A DNA stretch of 64,000 nt, taken from Shewanella sp. MTB7. Its GTDB lineage: Bacteria > Pseudomonadota > Gammaproteobacteria > Enterobacterales > Shewanellaceae. The position numbers were made by a program, and so were the translations under genes. The notes beneath the pieces were generated by a model, which saw only the letters and a program-made list of their open reading frames with translations, had not been told where the DNA came from and ran no database searches. The stretch lies in contig NZ_CP085636.1 in the NCBI RefSeq assembly GCF_027571385.1, forward strand, positions 4,158,001-4,222,000, in the 5' to 3' direction. Of the stretch, positions 30,901 to 39,072 are shown piece by piece (the first letter of the stretch is position 1; the number at the start of each line of letters is the position of its first letter).

Positions 30901-31041
30901 CAAAAAATCTTAATCAGCCAAAACAGCGAAAACCCACTGCCACCCGGGAAGGTAGTTGAAGAGATCTGGGAGCCTAAATGGCACTGTGACACCCAGTATG
31001 ATGTATGGCAACACGCTCGTCAGGGAGGAGAGAGATTATGA
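27973..31041 (+). CDS. Exported amidohydrolase, large (two amidohydrolase-like halves)
   Basis: A secreted protein of about 1022 residues. ATG 27973 is preferred because a signal peptide (MHNNIKSITIIAAFTLAYTS) starts there; an upstream in-frame ATG at 27892 adds 27 unlikely residues. The N-terminal half looks like a degenerate amidohydrolase lacking clear metal ligands. The C-terminal half has ITAGIIDEHSH-type metal motif (GIIDEHSHIAINGG), then HIHSYVQ, FTHILEG and SINSDDYE, matching a metal-dependent amidohydrolase. It belongs to imidazolonepropionase-like periplasmic hydrolases of unknown substrate. The stop overlaps the next gene as ATGA, so the two likely work together. Confidence 0.85.
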   Translation: MHNNIKSITIIAAFTLAYTSDTIANDQLTDNTPKITALTHATLMVEPGVRLEDSTLLIKKNKIVGIVKNNNIPKHAYVINLNGYTIYPGFIDPFTNYAIDFEYPKTEVKPPVYEIKRIGGNAKNGAIHAEKEWFNFVYPNKDRALDWIQNGFTSVQSSNLDGIFRGRGVTLSLADKHANQIIYPAKSNHFMAFNKGSSPQDYPGSLMGSMALIRQTLSDANWYNENKTKSFSKHQNLIVEFNTALAGLGYIKNETIIFDSRNLNNQLRAAHMLNEHNLTAHLLGNGKEYIRINELKAFPFSLILPLNFPESPKVSDNDNEREISLASMRHWERAPSNLKTVSDAEIPFAITQYGINAELFWPRLKQAIHSGLSETAALAALTTDAAEMAGISEISGRLKAGFMADLVITKGNIFQDGEIHSVWLQGDEKQLIDRNTYLLDHIFQLQVGDLTLDLELDRTDKDKLTGFLSSGEQQITLHNLNYHDHRLTFNAKLDSAGFEGINRFTLWFDEQGIHGRMLDKHNVVTSVAGLITEQVIPKPVLEPKQARGYVSTLTQPNVAYGRETALKPEKLHISNATIWTSDKQGIIEHSDLLISQGQIERIGQQLSTPSGYQFIDATGKHVTAGIIDEHSHIAINGGTNEGTDAITSEVRIGDVINPDDIAIYRALAGGVTTAQLLHGSANPIGGQAQIIQMKWGENATKLKYTQAPASIKFALGENVKQSNWGDNFTQRFPQSRMGVKSLFTEAFNEARAYQDALDNYQKLRGSEKRRRVAPQPNYRLDAIVEVLEQEREVHIHSYVQSEILMFLRLAEAYKFKVGTFTHILEGYKVADEIAAHGASASTFSDWWAYKFEVYDAIPQNTCLMQNSGILTSINSDDYEMQRRLNQEAAKSIMYCDMSPENAWNMITINPAIQLGIDQALGSITKGKQADIVLWDHSPLSVYAKVESTWIEGKRYFDRSVDKQMQRQVSEERAALIQKILISQNSENPLPPGKVVEEIWEPKWHCDTQYDVWQHARQGGERL

Positions 31042-32339
31042 AGAAGTTAACTCTATCTACCGTGATCCCTTTAGCGAACCTAGCCATACTTATGCACCTA
31101 TCGGTATTTCCAAGCGCTGTATTAGCCCATGATATGGTGCCAGCCCCCGCTCAAACCACCGAGATCCTGTTTAAAAATGCCACCTTACATACCGTTATCG
31201 ACGGAGTGAAACACAATACCGATCTGTTAATTCAAGATGGCGTTATTAAAGCCATAGGCACAAATTTAACCGTACCTGATGCTGTTATTGTCGATGTCAG
31301 TAACAAGCATATTTATCCAGGCTTAATTGCGCTCGACACCAGTATAGGATTAATCGAAGTTGAGATGATGCGACCCAGTAATGACAGTTACGAAATAGGG
31401 TTAAGCAACCCGCAACTCGAAGCGATTAACGCCTTTAATCCAGATTCAGAAATTATCCCCACCGTAAGAGTTAATGGTATTACTCACGCTCAAGTTGTCC
31501 CCCAAGGTGAACGTTTAGCCGGTCAATCGGCACTTGTGTCACTCGACAGCTGGACTGTAGAGGAAGCCATTGTACCGTCGACATTGGCTTTTCACCTCTA
31601 TTGGCCAAGTCAGGGTGCTCTACCCGAAGATGAAGAGAAGCGTAAAACTAAACGAGAAAAATACCAGAGCAGCTTAAATCAGATAGATCGCACCTTCTCT
31701 GACGGCTATCGTTACTTTCTAGCCAGTAATGCCAACAAAGTGACCACACAGGATATTCGCTGGCAAGCATTGCTGCCATTATATCAGGGCCAAGGGCAGC
31801 TTTTTGTTCACGCCAATGGACAGAAGCAGATAGAGGAAGCAGTATCACTAGCTAAACAGTACCAATTTAAGCTCGTGATCGTCGGCGGCTATGATGCTTG
31901 GCGCCTTGGCGAACTGCTCAATGAGATAGACGCTAAGGTTATCTATACCAAAACCCTAAGTCTTCCCATGAGAAATGACGAGCCCATAGATCTGAGTTTT
32001 AAGATCCCAGCTCTGCTCAAACAAGCTCAAATTCCCTTTGCACTCGGCTTCTCCTCGGATTGGAACAGCAGAAATTTACCTTTAGCGGCAGGACAAACGA
32101 TCGCTTATGGATTGAGTAAAGAGGAGGCTTTGAAAAGCATCACCCTAGATGCAGCTAAGATAATTGGTGTTGATAAGATGGGCGCGATTGCACTAGGTTA
32201 TGCGGCTAACTTAGTGATCTCAGTTGGTGACATATTAGACCCCATGATGACAAAAATAGAACACGTTTATATCGATGGCAGAGCCGTGGATCTAAATAAT
32301 CGACAACAACAGCTTTATCAAAAGTACCTAAAGCGATAG
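31038..32339 (+). CDS. Exported amidohydrolase-like protein, small partner
   Basis: A 433-residue protein starting at ATG 31038 with GGGAGGAGAG upstream and overlapping the previous stop. The signal peptide ends SAVLAHD. The fold is amidohydrolase-like (PGLIALDTSIG, ANLVISVGDILDP) but the usual HxH metal motif is replaced by LDTS, and later ligand positions are not evident. It is likely a catalytically altered partner of the large amidohydrolase, possibly forming a complex in the periplasm. Substrate unknown. Confidence 0.82.
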   Translation: MKKLTLSTVIPLANLAILMHLSVFPSAVLAHDMVPAPAQTTEILFKNATLHTVIDGVKHNTDLLIQDGVIKAIGTNLTVPDAVIVDVSNKHIYPGLIALDTSIGLIEVEMMRPSNDSYEIGLSNPQLEAINAFNPDSEIIPTVRVNGITHAQVVPQGERLAGQSALVSLDSWTVEEAIVPSTLAFHLYWPSQGALPEDEEKRKTKREKYQSSLNQIDRTFSDGYRYFLASNANKVTTQDIRWQALLPLYQGQGQLFVHANGQKQIEEAVSLAKQYQFKLVIVGGYDAWRLGELLNEIDAKVIYTKTLSLPMRNDEPIDLSFKIPALLKQAQIPFALGFSSDWNSRNLPLAAGQTIAYGLSKEEALKSITLDAAKIIGVDKMGAIALGYAANLVISVGDILDPMMTKIEHVYIDGRAVDLNNRQQQLYQKYLKR

Positions 32340-32372
32340 AATCCCAAAAACATGTGATAACAGGCCTAAATC

Positions 32373-32756
32373 ATGAAAAAAATGTTAATCCCAGCTCTGC
32401 TTATACTCGTTAGTGGATGTGCTGGCGAGTACCAATTTAGCAGTAATCTCAATGGTGAAGCGATCGATGACTACTTCAAAGCATCTGATGTCATTGTCTA
32501 TGAAAATAGTCAACCTAACGGCAAGTTTGAACGTAAAGGTCTCGTTGAAGGTGAATCTTGTCAGCTAGCAACAAATGATGCACCAGCAAGCATCGCAGAA
32601 GCACGCACCATGGCCAGACGTTCGGCTGCAGACAAAGGCGCTAATGGACTAATCATTAAGACCTGCTTCATCGCAGCTGAGAAAACACAGCAATGCATTA
32701 GCAGTGCTATCTGCGTCGGACAAGCCATTAAAATGGCCGATACCACCACACACTGA
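32373..32756 (+). CDS. rcsF: RcsF-like outer-membrane stress-sensing lipoprotein
   Basis: A 127-residue lipoprotein with lipobox LVSGCAG. The mature domain reads GLVEGESCQLATNDAPASI, then ADKGANGLIIKTCF and AICVGQAIKM, matching the conserved folded domain of RcsF, including its four cysteines (two disulfides). RcsF senses envelope damage and signals to the Rcs phosphorelay. Adjacency to trmO is the same as in Escherichia coli, which supports the call. Whether a full Rcs pathway exists in this organism cannot be judged here. Confidence 0.85.
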   Translation: MKKMLIPALLILVSGCAGEYQFSSNLNGEAIDDYFKASDVIVYENSQPNGKFERKGLVEGESCQLATNDAPASIAEARTMARRSAADKGANGLIIKTCFIAAEKTQQCISSAICVGQAIKMADTTTH

Positions 32757-32781
32757 TCCAGATTGAAGAAACCATAACCAG

Positions 32782-33504
32782 ATGACATTTACTAGTCAGA
32801 TCCAGGCTGTCGCCCTGTGCCGCACTCCCTACAAACAAAAATTTGGCATTCCAAGACAGCCAGGGCTCGTTACCGCTGCTCGGGGTTTTGTTGAACTACA
32901 AGTCCCCTTTAATCATATCGATGCTGTTAGGGGTTTAGAGCAATATTCACACCTATGGCTGTTATTCAGTTTTCATGAAAACCTGTCACAAGGTTGGAAA
33001 ACCACGGTCAGGCCACCTCGTCTTGGCGGCAATGAAAAGTTGGGTGTGTTTGCTACTCGCTCGACTTTTAGGCCTAATGGCATAGGCCAATCTGTGGTAA
33101 AACTGCATAAGATCCACCACAATAATGGCGTGGTATCGTTAGAGATCTCAGGTATGGATCTTCTCGATGGCACTCCCGTTATAGATATTAAACCCTACAT
33201 TCCCTTTTCAGACTCCATAGCAGATGCACAAGGTGGCATAGCCCACGAAGCGCCAGCTTTAGCTGAGGTTCAATTCTCTGAACACGCACTCCAGCAAGTG
33301 ATCGCTTATGAAAAGCTAGCGCAATATCCTAGGCTAGCAGCACTAATCCAAGGCGTACTGGCACAGGATCCTCGCCCAGCCTATAAAAAAGCCAAGGCCG
33401 ATCCTAAAGAGTATCAAGTTGCCCTGTATGATTTAGATATTCTCTGGCATATGCAAGGTAACACCATAGTGGTTACTGAGTTACGTGCTGGGCCCAAAGG
33501 GTAA
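32782..33504 (+). CDS. trmO: tRNA (N6-threonylcarbamoyladenosine-37) N6-methyltransferase TrmO
   Basis: A 240-residue TsaA/TrmO protein that methylates t6A37 in certain threonine tRNAs. The N-terminal beta-barrel carries YKQKFGIPRQPGL, LWLLFSFHEN, RPPRLGGNEKLGVFATRSTFRPN and GMDLLDGTPVIDIKPYIP, all hallmark segments. The C-terminal part (DPRPAYKKAK) is the usual extension. Its start follows rcsF by 25 bp. Confidence 0.93.
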   Translation: MTFTSQIQAVALCRTPYKQKFGIPRQPGLVTAARGFVELQVPFNHIDAVRGLEQYSHLWLLFSFHENLSQGWKTTVRPPRLGGNEKLGVFATRSTFRPNGIGQSVVKLHKIHHNNGVVSLEISGMDLLDGTPVIDIKPYIPFSDSIADAQGGIAHEAPALAEVQFSEHALQQVIAYEKLAQYPRLAALIQGVLAQDPRPAYKKAKADPKEYQVALYDLDILWHMQGNTIVVTELRAGPKG

Positions 33505-33518
33505 AAAGGAGCGCTTTT

Positions 33519-34133
33519 TTGTCGACACCCGATTATCAAACCCAGCATAAAAAGCGTCTCTCTTATATGCCTTGGCTCTATTTCACTCTCAAACCTAAAC
33601 TACTGAGTTGGGCTCAACCTTGGCAAAAGCAAGTTCAAGCTGAGTTTATGGCATTGGAGACAGTGTCATTCGCAGAAAACTGCTTTATTGCCCCCGAGGC
33701 CAAGCTATTTGCCGAACCCGGACGGGATATCATTGTCGGTTCGCGCTGCATGATAGCCGCCGATAGCTTTCTCCATGGGCCCATCACCTTAGGTGATGAA
33801 GTAGCGATCAACCATAACTGCTCCCTAGACGGAGGACGTGCAGGCATCAAAATAGGTGCGCAAACTCGCATCGCCAATAACGTCACCATCTACGCCTTCA
33901 ATCACGGCATGGTACCCGATAGCCCAATCTATCAGCAAGCCTCAAACTCCAAAGGAGTGACGATAGGCAAAGATGTCTGGATTGGCGCTCAAGCTGGGAT
34001 AGTCGATGGGGTTACTATAGGTGACTACGCCGTCATAGGCATGGGCTGCATCGTCACCAAAGATGTGCCTGATTTTGCCATCGTTACAGGCAATCCAGCC
34101 AGAGTGATAGGTGACCGACGCGATAAAGTGTAA
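33519..34133 (+). CDS. Left-handed beta-helix acetyltransferase (maltose/galactoside O-acetyltransferase type)
   Basis: A 204-residue hexapeptide-repeat acyltransferase. Repeated I-G/V-G units run through SRCMIAADSF, DEVAINHNC, AQTRIANNVTIYAFNH and VTIGKDVWIGAQAGIVDGV, with the catalytic His in the YAFNHG segment. The start is TTG: AAAAAGGAG lies 7 bases before it and no ATG fits. It follows trmO closely and may be cotranscribed. Acceptor (sugar or other) unknown. Confidence 0.88.
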   Translation: MSTPDYQTQHKKRLSYMPWLYFTLKPKLLSWAQPWQKQVQAEFMALETVSFAENCFIAPEAKLFAEPGRDIIVGSRCMIAADSFLHGPITLGDEVAINHNCSLDGGRAGIKIGAQTRIANNVTIYAFNHGMVPDSPIYQQASNSKGVTIGKDVWIGAQAGIVDGVTIGDYAVIGMGCIVTKDVPDFAIVTGNPARVIGDRRDKV

Positions 34134-34197
34134 TGCTCAGTTGCTAGGCTAATGAACAGAGAGGGTTGCGATAGACCCTTAGTAAGAGACCTACGAC

Positions 34198-34599
34198 TTA
34201 AAAACGAAATGAAGCAGAAATGCCCACGTAAGTCCCCTTTCCTGCATCGAGGTGAACAACAGGACGAAGAAAATATTGGTCGGTAATATAAGCGCCAATG
34301 GCCGAGCCGAGTATATGACTACCAGCATCGAGCAGTGCCTCTTTTGCCGAATTATCATCTCTTATATATTGATCCAACTCAGCCAAAGTCCCGACTACAC
34401 TGCTAATGCCGAAACCAACCCAAGCACGATCAATTTCAGGCCAATAATAATCGGAAATCGCAACTAAAGCCCCCGCAGCAACTGCGCCACCAGCAACATG
34501 ACTAATCTCGCTATTAAAACTTGAGTTACCTTTAGCCGTCGCCACATCTGACATAAACAGGCACACAAACACTAAAAATATTCTTAACGTTATTCTCAT
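34198..34599 (-). CDS. Hypothetical exported, glycine-rich protein
   Basis: A 133-residue protein with a signal peptide (cleavage near VATAKG). The mature part has two glycine/alanine-rich segments (HVAGGAVAAGALVAISD and GSHILGSAIGAYITDQY) and ends in SFRF; a terminal Phe is common in outer-membrane proteins. I recognise no named family with certainty. It is a single minus-strand gene at the edge of the accessory island. Confidence 0.65.
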   Translation of the reverse strand: MRITLRIFLVFVCLFMSDVATAKGNSSFNSEISHVAGGAVAAGALVAISDYYWPEIDRAWVGFGISSVVGTLAELDQYIRDDNSAKEALLDAGSHILGSAIGAYITDQYFLRPVVHLDAGKGTYVGISASFRF

Positions 34600-34827
34600 A
34601 GTCTCTGTCCTATCATCAATTTCTCTATAGGCTTTTGCTTCAGAAATAAGAGGCTAACACTAACATACATAATACCGTGAACTATGTAGTCTAATAGTAC
34701 GAATATTAACTCCATAACTCGTACCGCTAATATTCACATAAATAATTGTGACGTTATCGTTATCGGTATGGGTTTCGTCGTCAGCAAAACGTAATCTTGG
34801 CAACCCTTGCCGACAATCCCACATAAG

Positions 34828-35529
34828 TTAATTTGCCGGTATATTAGATTCCACTTTAATCAATTCGATCGCTTTTAGCGCAAAACGCTCACCTAAGATG
34901 TCGTACCCATCCTCTAATGCATGTATGTCATTTGTTTTACCGTTAAGATCGTCGGTATTTACCCAAGTAGCTCTAGGGAGCGACTCTGCAACTTCGACTT
35001 GAGCTTCTCGTATGCTTGTCCAGTGAGCTGCTTTTTTATTCTCCATATCAAAATCATTAATGCGACCGATAACGATATTGATATCTTTCTTGTTTAAATC
35101 CATAGAAAGTTGTTTGAATAACCCCTTCAAGCTATCGGCATAGACTCTCCCTTGCTTGTCTTTGGCATCACGCTCCCCCTGCATCCAAACAAAGGTTACG
35201 GTTTTTATTTTTTCACCTTGAATTGCCCCATTAACTTTAACCATTAGGCGGTCATATAGATCGCCATTATCCGCAGGCATCTCACCTTCTACAGGTTTCC
35301 ACTGCTTATACCAGCGACGAATGGGTTGACCTCCTTTGGCATCTTTCACAACGATAAAGTTATTCTTACCGAGATGGTTATCTAGGGTCGGCGTAAAGGA
35401 AACAGAGGGATCCAGACGTGCCATATTTGATTGTCCAGATAGTATAAGCAAGTGCTTACCCTCGTCACTTGCTTGTGCTGACACAGCAAAAGCGAATGTG
35501 ATTAGCGCAAGAGTTAAAGAAAACTTCAT
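34828..35529 (-). CDS. Exported SGNH/sialate O-acetylesterase-like hydrolase
   Basis: A 233-residue secreted esterase. After the signal peptide (ending VSAQAS), LILSGQSNMARL gives the catalytic Ser block and FVWMQGERDAK gives the second conserved block of the carbohydrate esterase 6/DUF303 family. The catalytic His would be in the C-terminal DIHALEDGYD region. It would remove acetyl groups from polysaccharide; target unknown. Single gene downstream of the array terminator. Confidence 0.85.
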   Translation of the reverse strand: MKFSLTLALITFAFAVSAQASDEGKHLLILSGQSNMARLDPSVSFTPTLDNHLGKNNFIVVKDAKGGQPIRRWYKQWKPVEGEMPADNGDLYDRLMVKVNGAIQGEKIKTVTFVWMQGERDAKDKQGRVYADSLKGLFKQLSMDLNKKDINIVIGRINDFDMENKKAAHWTSIREAQVEVAESLPRATWVNTDDLNGKTNDIHALEDGYDILGERFALKAIELIKVESNIPAN

Positions 35530-35663
35530 TTTTTGATCCTTATTGTTGTTATTGACCTAACGACTACCTTTCATACCACCAGTGTTTACAAGCCGCCAAC
35601 CATATCATCTTATTTATACTATTAATGTGTATAAATAAAAATATAATGATCTATAAGCTTTCA

Positions 35664-35699
35664 TAAAAAAATCCAAGGCCTAGAGATAGGACTCGGATT
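35664..35699 (-). terminator. Terminator ending the minus-strand array region
   Basis: On the minus strand, AATCCGAGTCCTA pairs with TAGGCCTTGGATT around a 4-base loop and is followed by seven T residues. It lies about 65 bp after the lipoprotein gene that closes the array. An almost identical hairpin occurs at 63812-63845. Confidence 0.85.
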
Positions 35700-35764
35700 C
35701 TGAGGTTTAGCTAAGCTGTTTATTAGATCATTAAGCGGCATTAGACTGAAAAGTTAATGTGCTA

Positions 35765-36418
35765 CTACAAATCACTGAGATGCTGTAAATTTTGCTCTGT
35801 CACTTTCCCAATCACACTATCTACAGCATGCTCCATCAATGAAACTGATAGCTCACCATTTATTTTTAGTTCTGCTAATGGGTGGCTAGGAATGTCTCTG
35901 TTGTTCTTACCTTCCTCGATAACGATAAAATCATTAGGAAAGTGATATTCAAATTGTTCATTTTTACTGATATTAACAAGCACAACAAGCTCGGCAGAGG
36001 TCGCATCATCAGCGCCTCCTGTCGTTTTAAAGCCGTAGCGTTTTACCTCAATATAGGGGAACTCACGCTTTAAACTAGAGCTAGCACTAATTCCATCAAT
36101 AAATACTGCCCTCCACTCCTTTTGAGACTGTTTATCTATACTCTGAGAGAACTGTAACTGCATATCAAAACCATCAGTACTTGCAGCCCCACGAATATCT
36201 TTCGCTATCCCCTCATCAATGGCGACACCAAGCGCGATACCTACCGGTCCCATTGTAGACATTAAGGCAATACCTGCCCCAGCGCCTTTGCCCTGAAATT
36301 GAATTCTATTGGGTTCAGCAAAATGAATATTCACAGTCGATGACTCTTCCCTATCAAGTGAGGAGCACCCAGTTATAATCAGGGCAATAAATAACCAAAG
36401 TAGTGCAATAGCTTTTTT
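35765..36418 (-). CDS. Hypothetical lipoprotein at the end of the array
   Basis: A 217-residue lipoprotein from ATG 36418 (MKKAIALLW), with lipobox ITGCSS; an in-frame ATG at 36460 would place the signal peptide too far inside. A glycine-rich hydrophobic segment (GAGIALMSTMGPVGIALGV) follows, then a strand-rich domain. It does not share the small-family helix motif. Its upstream neighbour, the first-listed array member, ends 11 bp away, so it is probably in the same transcript. Function unknown. Confidence 0.7.
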   Translation of the reverse strand, partial: KKAIALLWLFIALIITGCSSLDREESSTVNIHFAEPNRIQFQGKGAGAGIALMSTMGPVGIALGVAIDEGIAKDIRGAASTDGFDMQLQFSQSIDKQSQKEWRAVFIDGISASSSLKREFPYIEVKRYGFKTTGGADDATSAELVVLVNISKNEQFEYHFPNDFIVIEEGKNNRDIPSHPLAELKINGELSVSLMEHAVDSVIGKVTEQNLQHLSDL

Positions 36419-36429
36419 CATTTTTATCC

Positions 36430-36819
36430 CTATGGATTCATGATGTAATTGATACGACATCGATTTTGAATGTTGGTTGAATAGCTATAGACCTGAATAC
36501 AGACACTTTCCTTCGCCATTTTTGCTGCTAGAGCAATACTAAATACATAATCCTTATTAGTACCCTCATGGGGTATATAAAAACCACCGGGGCACTGACT
36601 TGGATTAGCCTTATACTCAACCCAAATACCATACGTATCACTACCAGTAGCCCAAGTTCTTAGCCTTTGAACCTCCCCACAGAAGTTTTCAGCAGCTTGA
36701 GATAATGTGGGTACCATTATCAAGACGAATAAAATTATCTTACGTAAAAACACACCCACGTCCTTATTTTTCAATAGTTGAATAACATCAGATAAATACT
36801 TAAAAATTAACCATCGCAT
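36430..36819 (-). CDS. Array member 1: small secreted cysteine protein
   Basis: A member of the tandem small-secreted family. The signal peptide is FLRKIILFVLIMVPTLSQA, so a GTG start at 36753 may be truer than ATG 36819. Cys47, Cys76, Cys107 and Cys121 are present (numbered from the ATG), with the helix motif YVFSIALAAKMAK between the second and third. Function unknown; likely periplasmic or secreted and disulfide-bonded. Confidence 0.75.
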   Translation of the reverse strand: MRWLIFKYLSDVIQLLKNKDVGVFLRKIILFVLIMVPTLSQAAENFCGEVQRLRTWATGSDTYGIWVEYKANPSQCPGGFYIPHEGTNKDYVFSIALAAKMAKESVCIQVYSYSTNIQNRCRINYIMNP

Positions 36820-36828
36820 TTAACGTTA

Positions 36829-37203
36829 TTACTCAGCCAACCAAATGCGATCGACCTTCATGTATCCACTGATCGTTCCTCGCATCTGAATTTGAACATT
36901 TCTTTGACTGGCTTGGGCTGCCAGAGCGGTAGAGTAAAACAACTTGGCAAACTCAGGATTATCAGTAATTCTCACAGCTGCCGCAACGCCAGTAGTTAAT
37001 GACATTTTAGCTTCACTTCCTGCAGCGGGATCCATTGCTTCATCAAAATATAAAAGAATCAAATTTCCTGAATTAACGTAAATTCGGCTCACCTTGCCAT
37101 CATATTGGCAATAGCCGTTATAACTACTATAACAAGCAGGAGCCGATGCTACCGCAGCAAAGCTAGTCAGCAGTGGTACAACTAAAAATATTAATATTTT
37201 CAC
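36829..37203 (-). CDS. Array member 2: small secreted protein without the bracketing cysteines
   Basis: A 124-residue family member with a clear signal peptide (ending AVASAPA). It keeps the first strand pair (KVSRIYVNSGNLILLYF) and the helix YSTALAAQASQ, but its only cysteines (24 and 32) lie before the core, so the usual bracketing pair is missing. It may bond differently. Function unknown. Confidence 0.72.
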   Translation of the reverse strand: MKILIFLVVPLLTSFAAVASAPACYSSYNGYCQYDGKVSRIYVNSGNLILLYFDEAMDPAAGSEAKMSLTTGVAAAVRITDNPEFAKLFYSTALAAQASQRNVQIQMRGTISGYMKVDRIWLAE

Positions 37204-37266
37204 CCTATACTCCTTTGTTTATCAGTTAAAACTGCTTCGTTTATTTCTGTCTTACAAAGTGTAAGA

Positions 37267-37659
37267 CTAGAAATAAGTTTTCTGAATCGTAATCAAATCG
37301 ATTTCACAACTTCCACTATGTTCAGCATACGCCCTTAACTTTACACCTGACAAATAACCAGCCATGGCAATACTCAACATCTGATTGATCACCGCATCCT
37401 CGTGTTGCCCATAAGTGATGGTTCCTACACCATTACAAGACACTTCATCTTTATGTGTCGCATCTGCAGCGAAATGAACCTTTATTAACTTACTATTTGA
37501 GAAGTCGTACAATTTCACGCCAGTCAAAGTCCCATAAGCAATATCAGCAGCTTGAATGGTAAAACTTACATTTACCGCACCTAATGTGATAATGATTCCG
37601 AGGACGAACTGTTTAGTAAATAATCCCGCCCCATTATTAGCAGTCACTAATACACCCAA
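37267..37659 (-). CDS. Array member 3: small secreted cysteine protein
   Basis: A 130-residue family member with Cys75 and Cys118 bracketing the helix MLSIAMAGYLSG. The N-terminus is unusually long, and the first 13 bp overlap the end of array member 4, so a downstream start nearer VLGIIITLG is possible. Function unknown. Confidence 0.68.
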   Translation of the reverse strand: MGVLVTANNGAGLFTKQFVLGIIITLGAVNVSFTIQAADIAYGTLTGVKLYDFSNSKLIKVHFAADATHKDEVSCNGVGTITYGQHEDAVINQMLSIAMAGYLSGVKLRAYAEHSGSCEIDLITIQKTYF

Positions 37660-37976
37660 ACACTAACAATTTTAGGATGATTATTATTCTGTCCACTACA
37701 ACCATTCAGCCAAAACCGAACTGGTTCACCAGCCATAAACGCAGCTAATAAAGTGGAGTGTAAAGTCAAGTAATTAGCATCACTGGGCCTTATTGCAAAA
37801 TAACTGACACTGGGACAGTTATCTGGATTGTTAGTGATACTTGGCACATGGACCATAGTCCAACCATTATTGACATAAATATTATCGATCAAACCAGAAC
37901 CTGTTCCGCCGCTAGCATGTGACTTTGCCGAAATGAATAACAAAATAAGAATAAACATGTAGAATTTAAATGTCAT
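37647..37976 (-). CDS. Array member 4: small secreted cysteine protein
   Basis: A 109-residue family member with a signal peptide ending SHASG. Cys54 (in NNPDNC) and Cys93 (in LNGC) bracket the helix HSTLLAAFMAGE, followed by the strand PVRFWL. This is one of the most typical copies. Its stop overlaps the start of member 3, suggesting one transcript. Confidence 0.75.
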   Translation of the reverse strand: MTFKFYMFILILLFISAKSHASGGTGSGLIDNIYVNNGWTMVHVPSITNNPDNCPSVSYFAIRPSDANYLTLHSTLLAAFMAGEPVRFWLNGCSGQNNNHPKIVSVWVY

Positions 37977-37986
37977 AATTATAGCC

Positions 37987-38328
37987 TTATTCTGTATGTT
38001 CTATCGCATATAGTTTGCACCAAAAATTACCACTACCATTCCACTTTTGATCGTCATGGCCATATATTCGAACCTTAGCTTTTGAGTGATAGGCAGCCAA
38101 AACCATACTTAAATTAGCATCAAATCCAGCATCACTTTTGTTGAGCCAGTACCCATAGCAAACACTACTGGGATCATTGACAGTAAATACCACATCTCCG
38201 CCACCATACTGATTGTAAGAGATAAGACGCTTAATACTGGTCTGCCCCGTAGACTCAATAGCAGCATAACTATTATTTACACCAAACAGTAAAAATAAAA
38301 GCAAAGTTAGACAAGTAAGAGGGTTCAT
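37987..38328 (-). CDS. Array member 5: small secreted cysteine protein
   Basis: A 113-residue family member; signal peptide ends SYAA. Cys57 (NDPSSVC) and Cys104 bracket the helix LSMVLAAYHSK and strand KVRIYG. It is 10 bp upstream of member 4 in transcription order. Function unknown. Confidence 0.75.
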   Translation of the reverse strand: MNPLTCLTLLLFLLFGVNNSYAAIESTGQTSIKRLISYNQYGGGDVVFTVNDPSSVCYGYWLNKSDAGFDANLSMVLAAYHSKAKVRIYGHDDQKWNGSGNFWCKLYAIEHTE

Positions 38329-38351
38329 TATTATATTTCCTTAGCAACTAT

Positions 38352-38710
38352 TTAATCATGGATATATAGGGCACCTGAAGGTGTCATTATGTTATAGGTG
38401 ACGGAAGGGATTGAGTGCCAAGGGACAGAATCACAAATATGTATATAAGGCCTCACCTTTTTCCAGCCATATAAGCGGCTAGGATTGTGGCGTACACTTT
38501 ATCGTACTGAGGATGATCACTTTTAACGTAAAACTTATTCCCAATCGTGCAAGTTGCTGCATTACCAAATGCACCATGCACTAAAAAGCCACCACCACGT
38601 TCAATCTCAATATGAGTCGGCACTGCTGGCGTCGCCCAACCACCCGCATAAACATTCAAACTAAACATCAAGATGGTTAATAAACAAAGTGTTAGTGTAT
38701 TTGGTTTCAT
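38352..38710 (-). pseudogene. Array member 6, frameshifted
   Basis: The first 84 codons are a normal member (signal peptide, Cys54, helix YATILAAYMAGK), then the frame stops after GKR. One added base in the A5 run (38458-38462) restores KVRPYIHICDSV and the family's C-terminal strand pattern to a stop at 38352. So one base seems lost from a homopolymer. The IS3 element lies 14 bp before its start codon, which may also cut its expression. Confidence 0.7.
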
Positions 38711-38778
38711 AATGAGATCCTAATCTGGTCTAATCGGTCCGGACACCTTGATTGTGGATAATACGATAATCAATCGAG

Positions 38779-39072
38779 GTGATCATGAATACAAAACGTC
38801 AGTATCGAACTTATACCAAAGAATTTAAAGAAGAAGCCATCGGCTTAATCACAGAACAAGGCTACACCGTCCCGCAAGCTGCCGATGCGCTAGGAGTGTC
38901 ATCAAACCTGCTATATACCTGGAGACAGAAGGCTGAGGAGCTCGAAAACTCATCCGTTAGTTCAGATGAAAAGACTGAGCTATTAGCGCTTCGAAAAGAG
39001 GTTAAGCAGCTGAGAATGGAGAAAGAAATTCTAAAAAAGGCCAGTGCCTTCTTCGCGAGAGAAATGAAGTAA
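38779..39072 (+). CDS. IS3-family transposase OrfA
   Basis: A 97-residue DNA-binding protein: helix-turn-helix (YTVPQAADALGVSSNLLYTWR) then a leucine-zipper helix (LLALRKEVKQLRMEKEILKK). ATG 38785 (MNTKRQ) is also possible. The AAAAAAG slippery site at 39033-39039 near its end allows -1 frameshifting into orfB. Confidence 0.88.
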   Translation: MIMNTKRQYRTYTKEFKEEAIGLITEQGYTVPQAADALGVSSNLLYTWRQKAEELENSSVSSDEKTELLALRKEVKQLRMEKEILKKASAFFAREMK

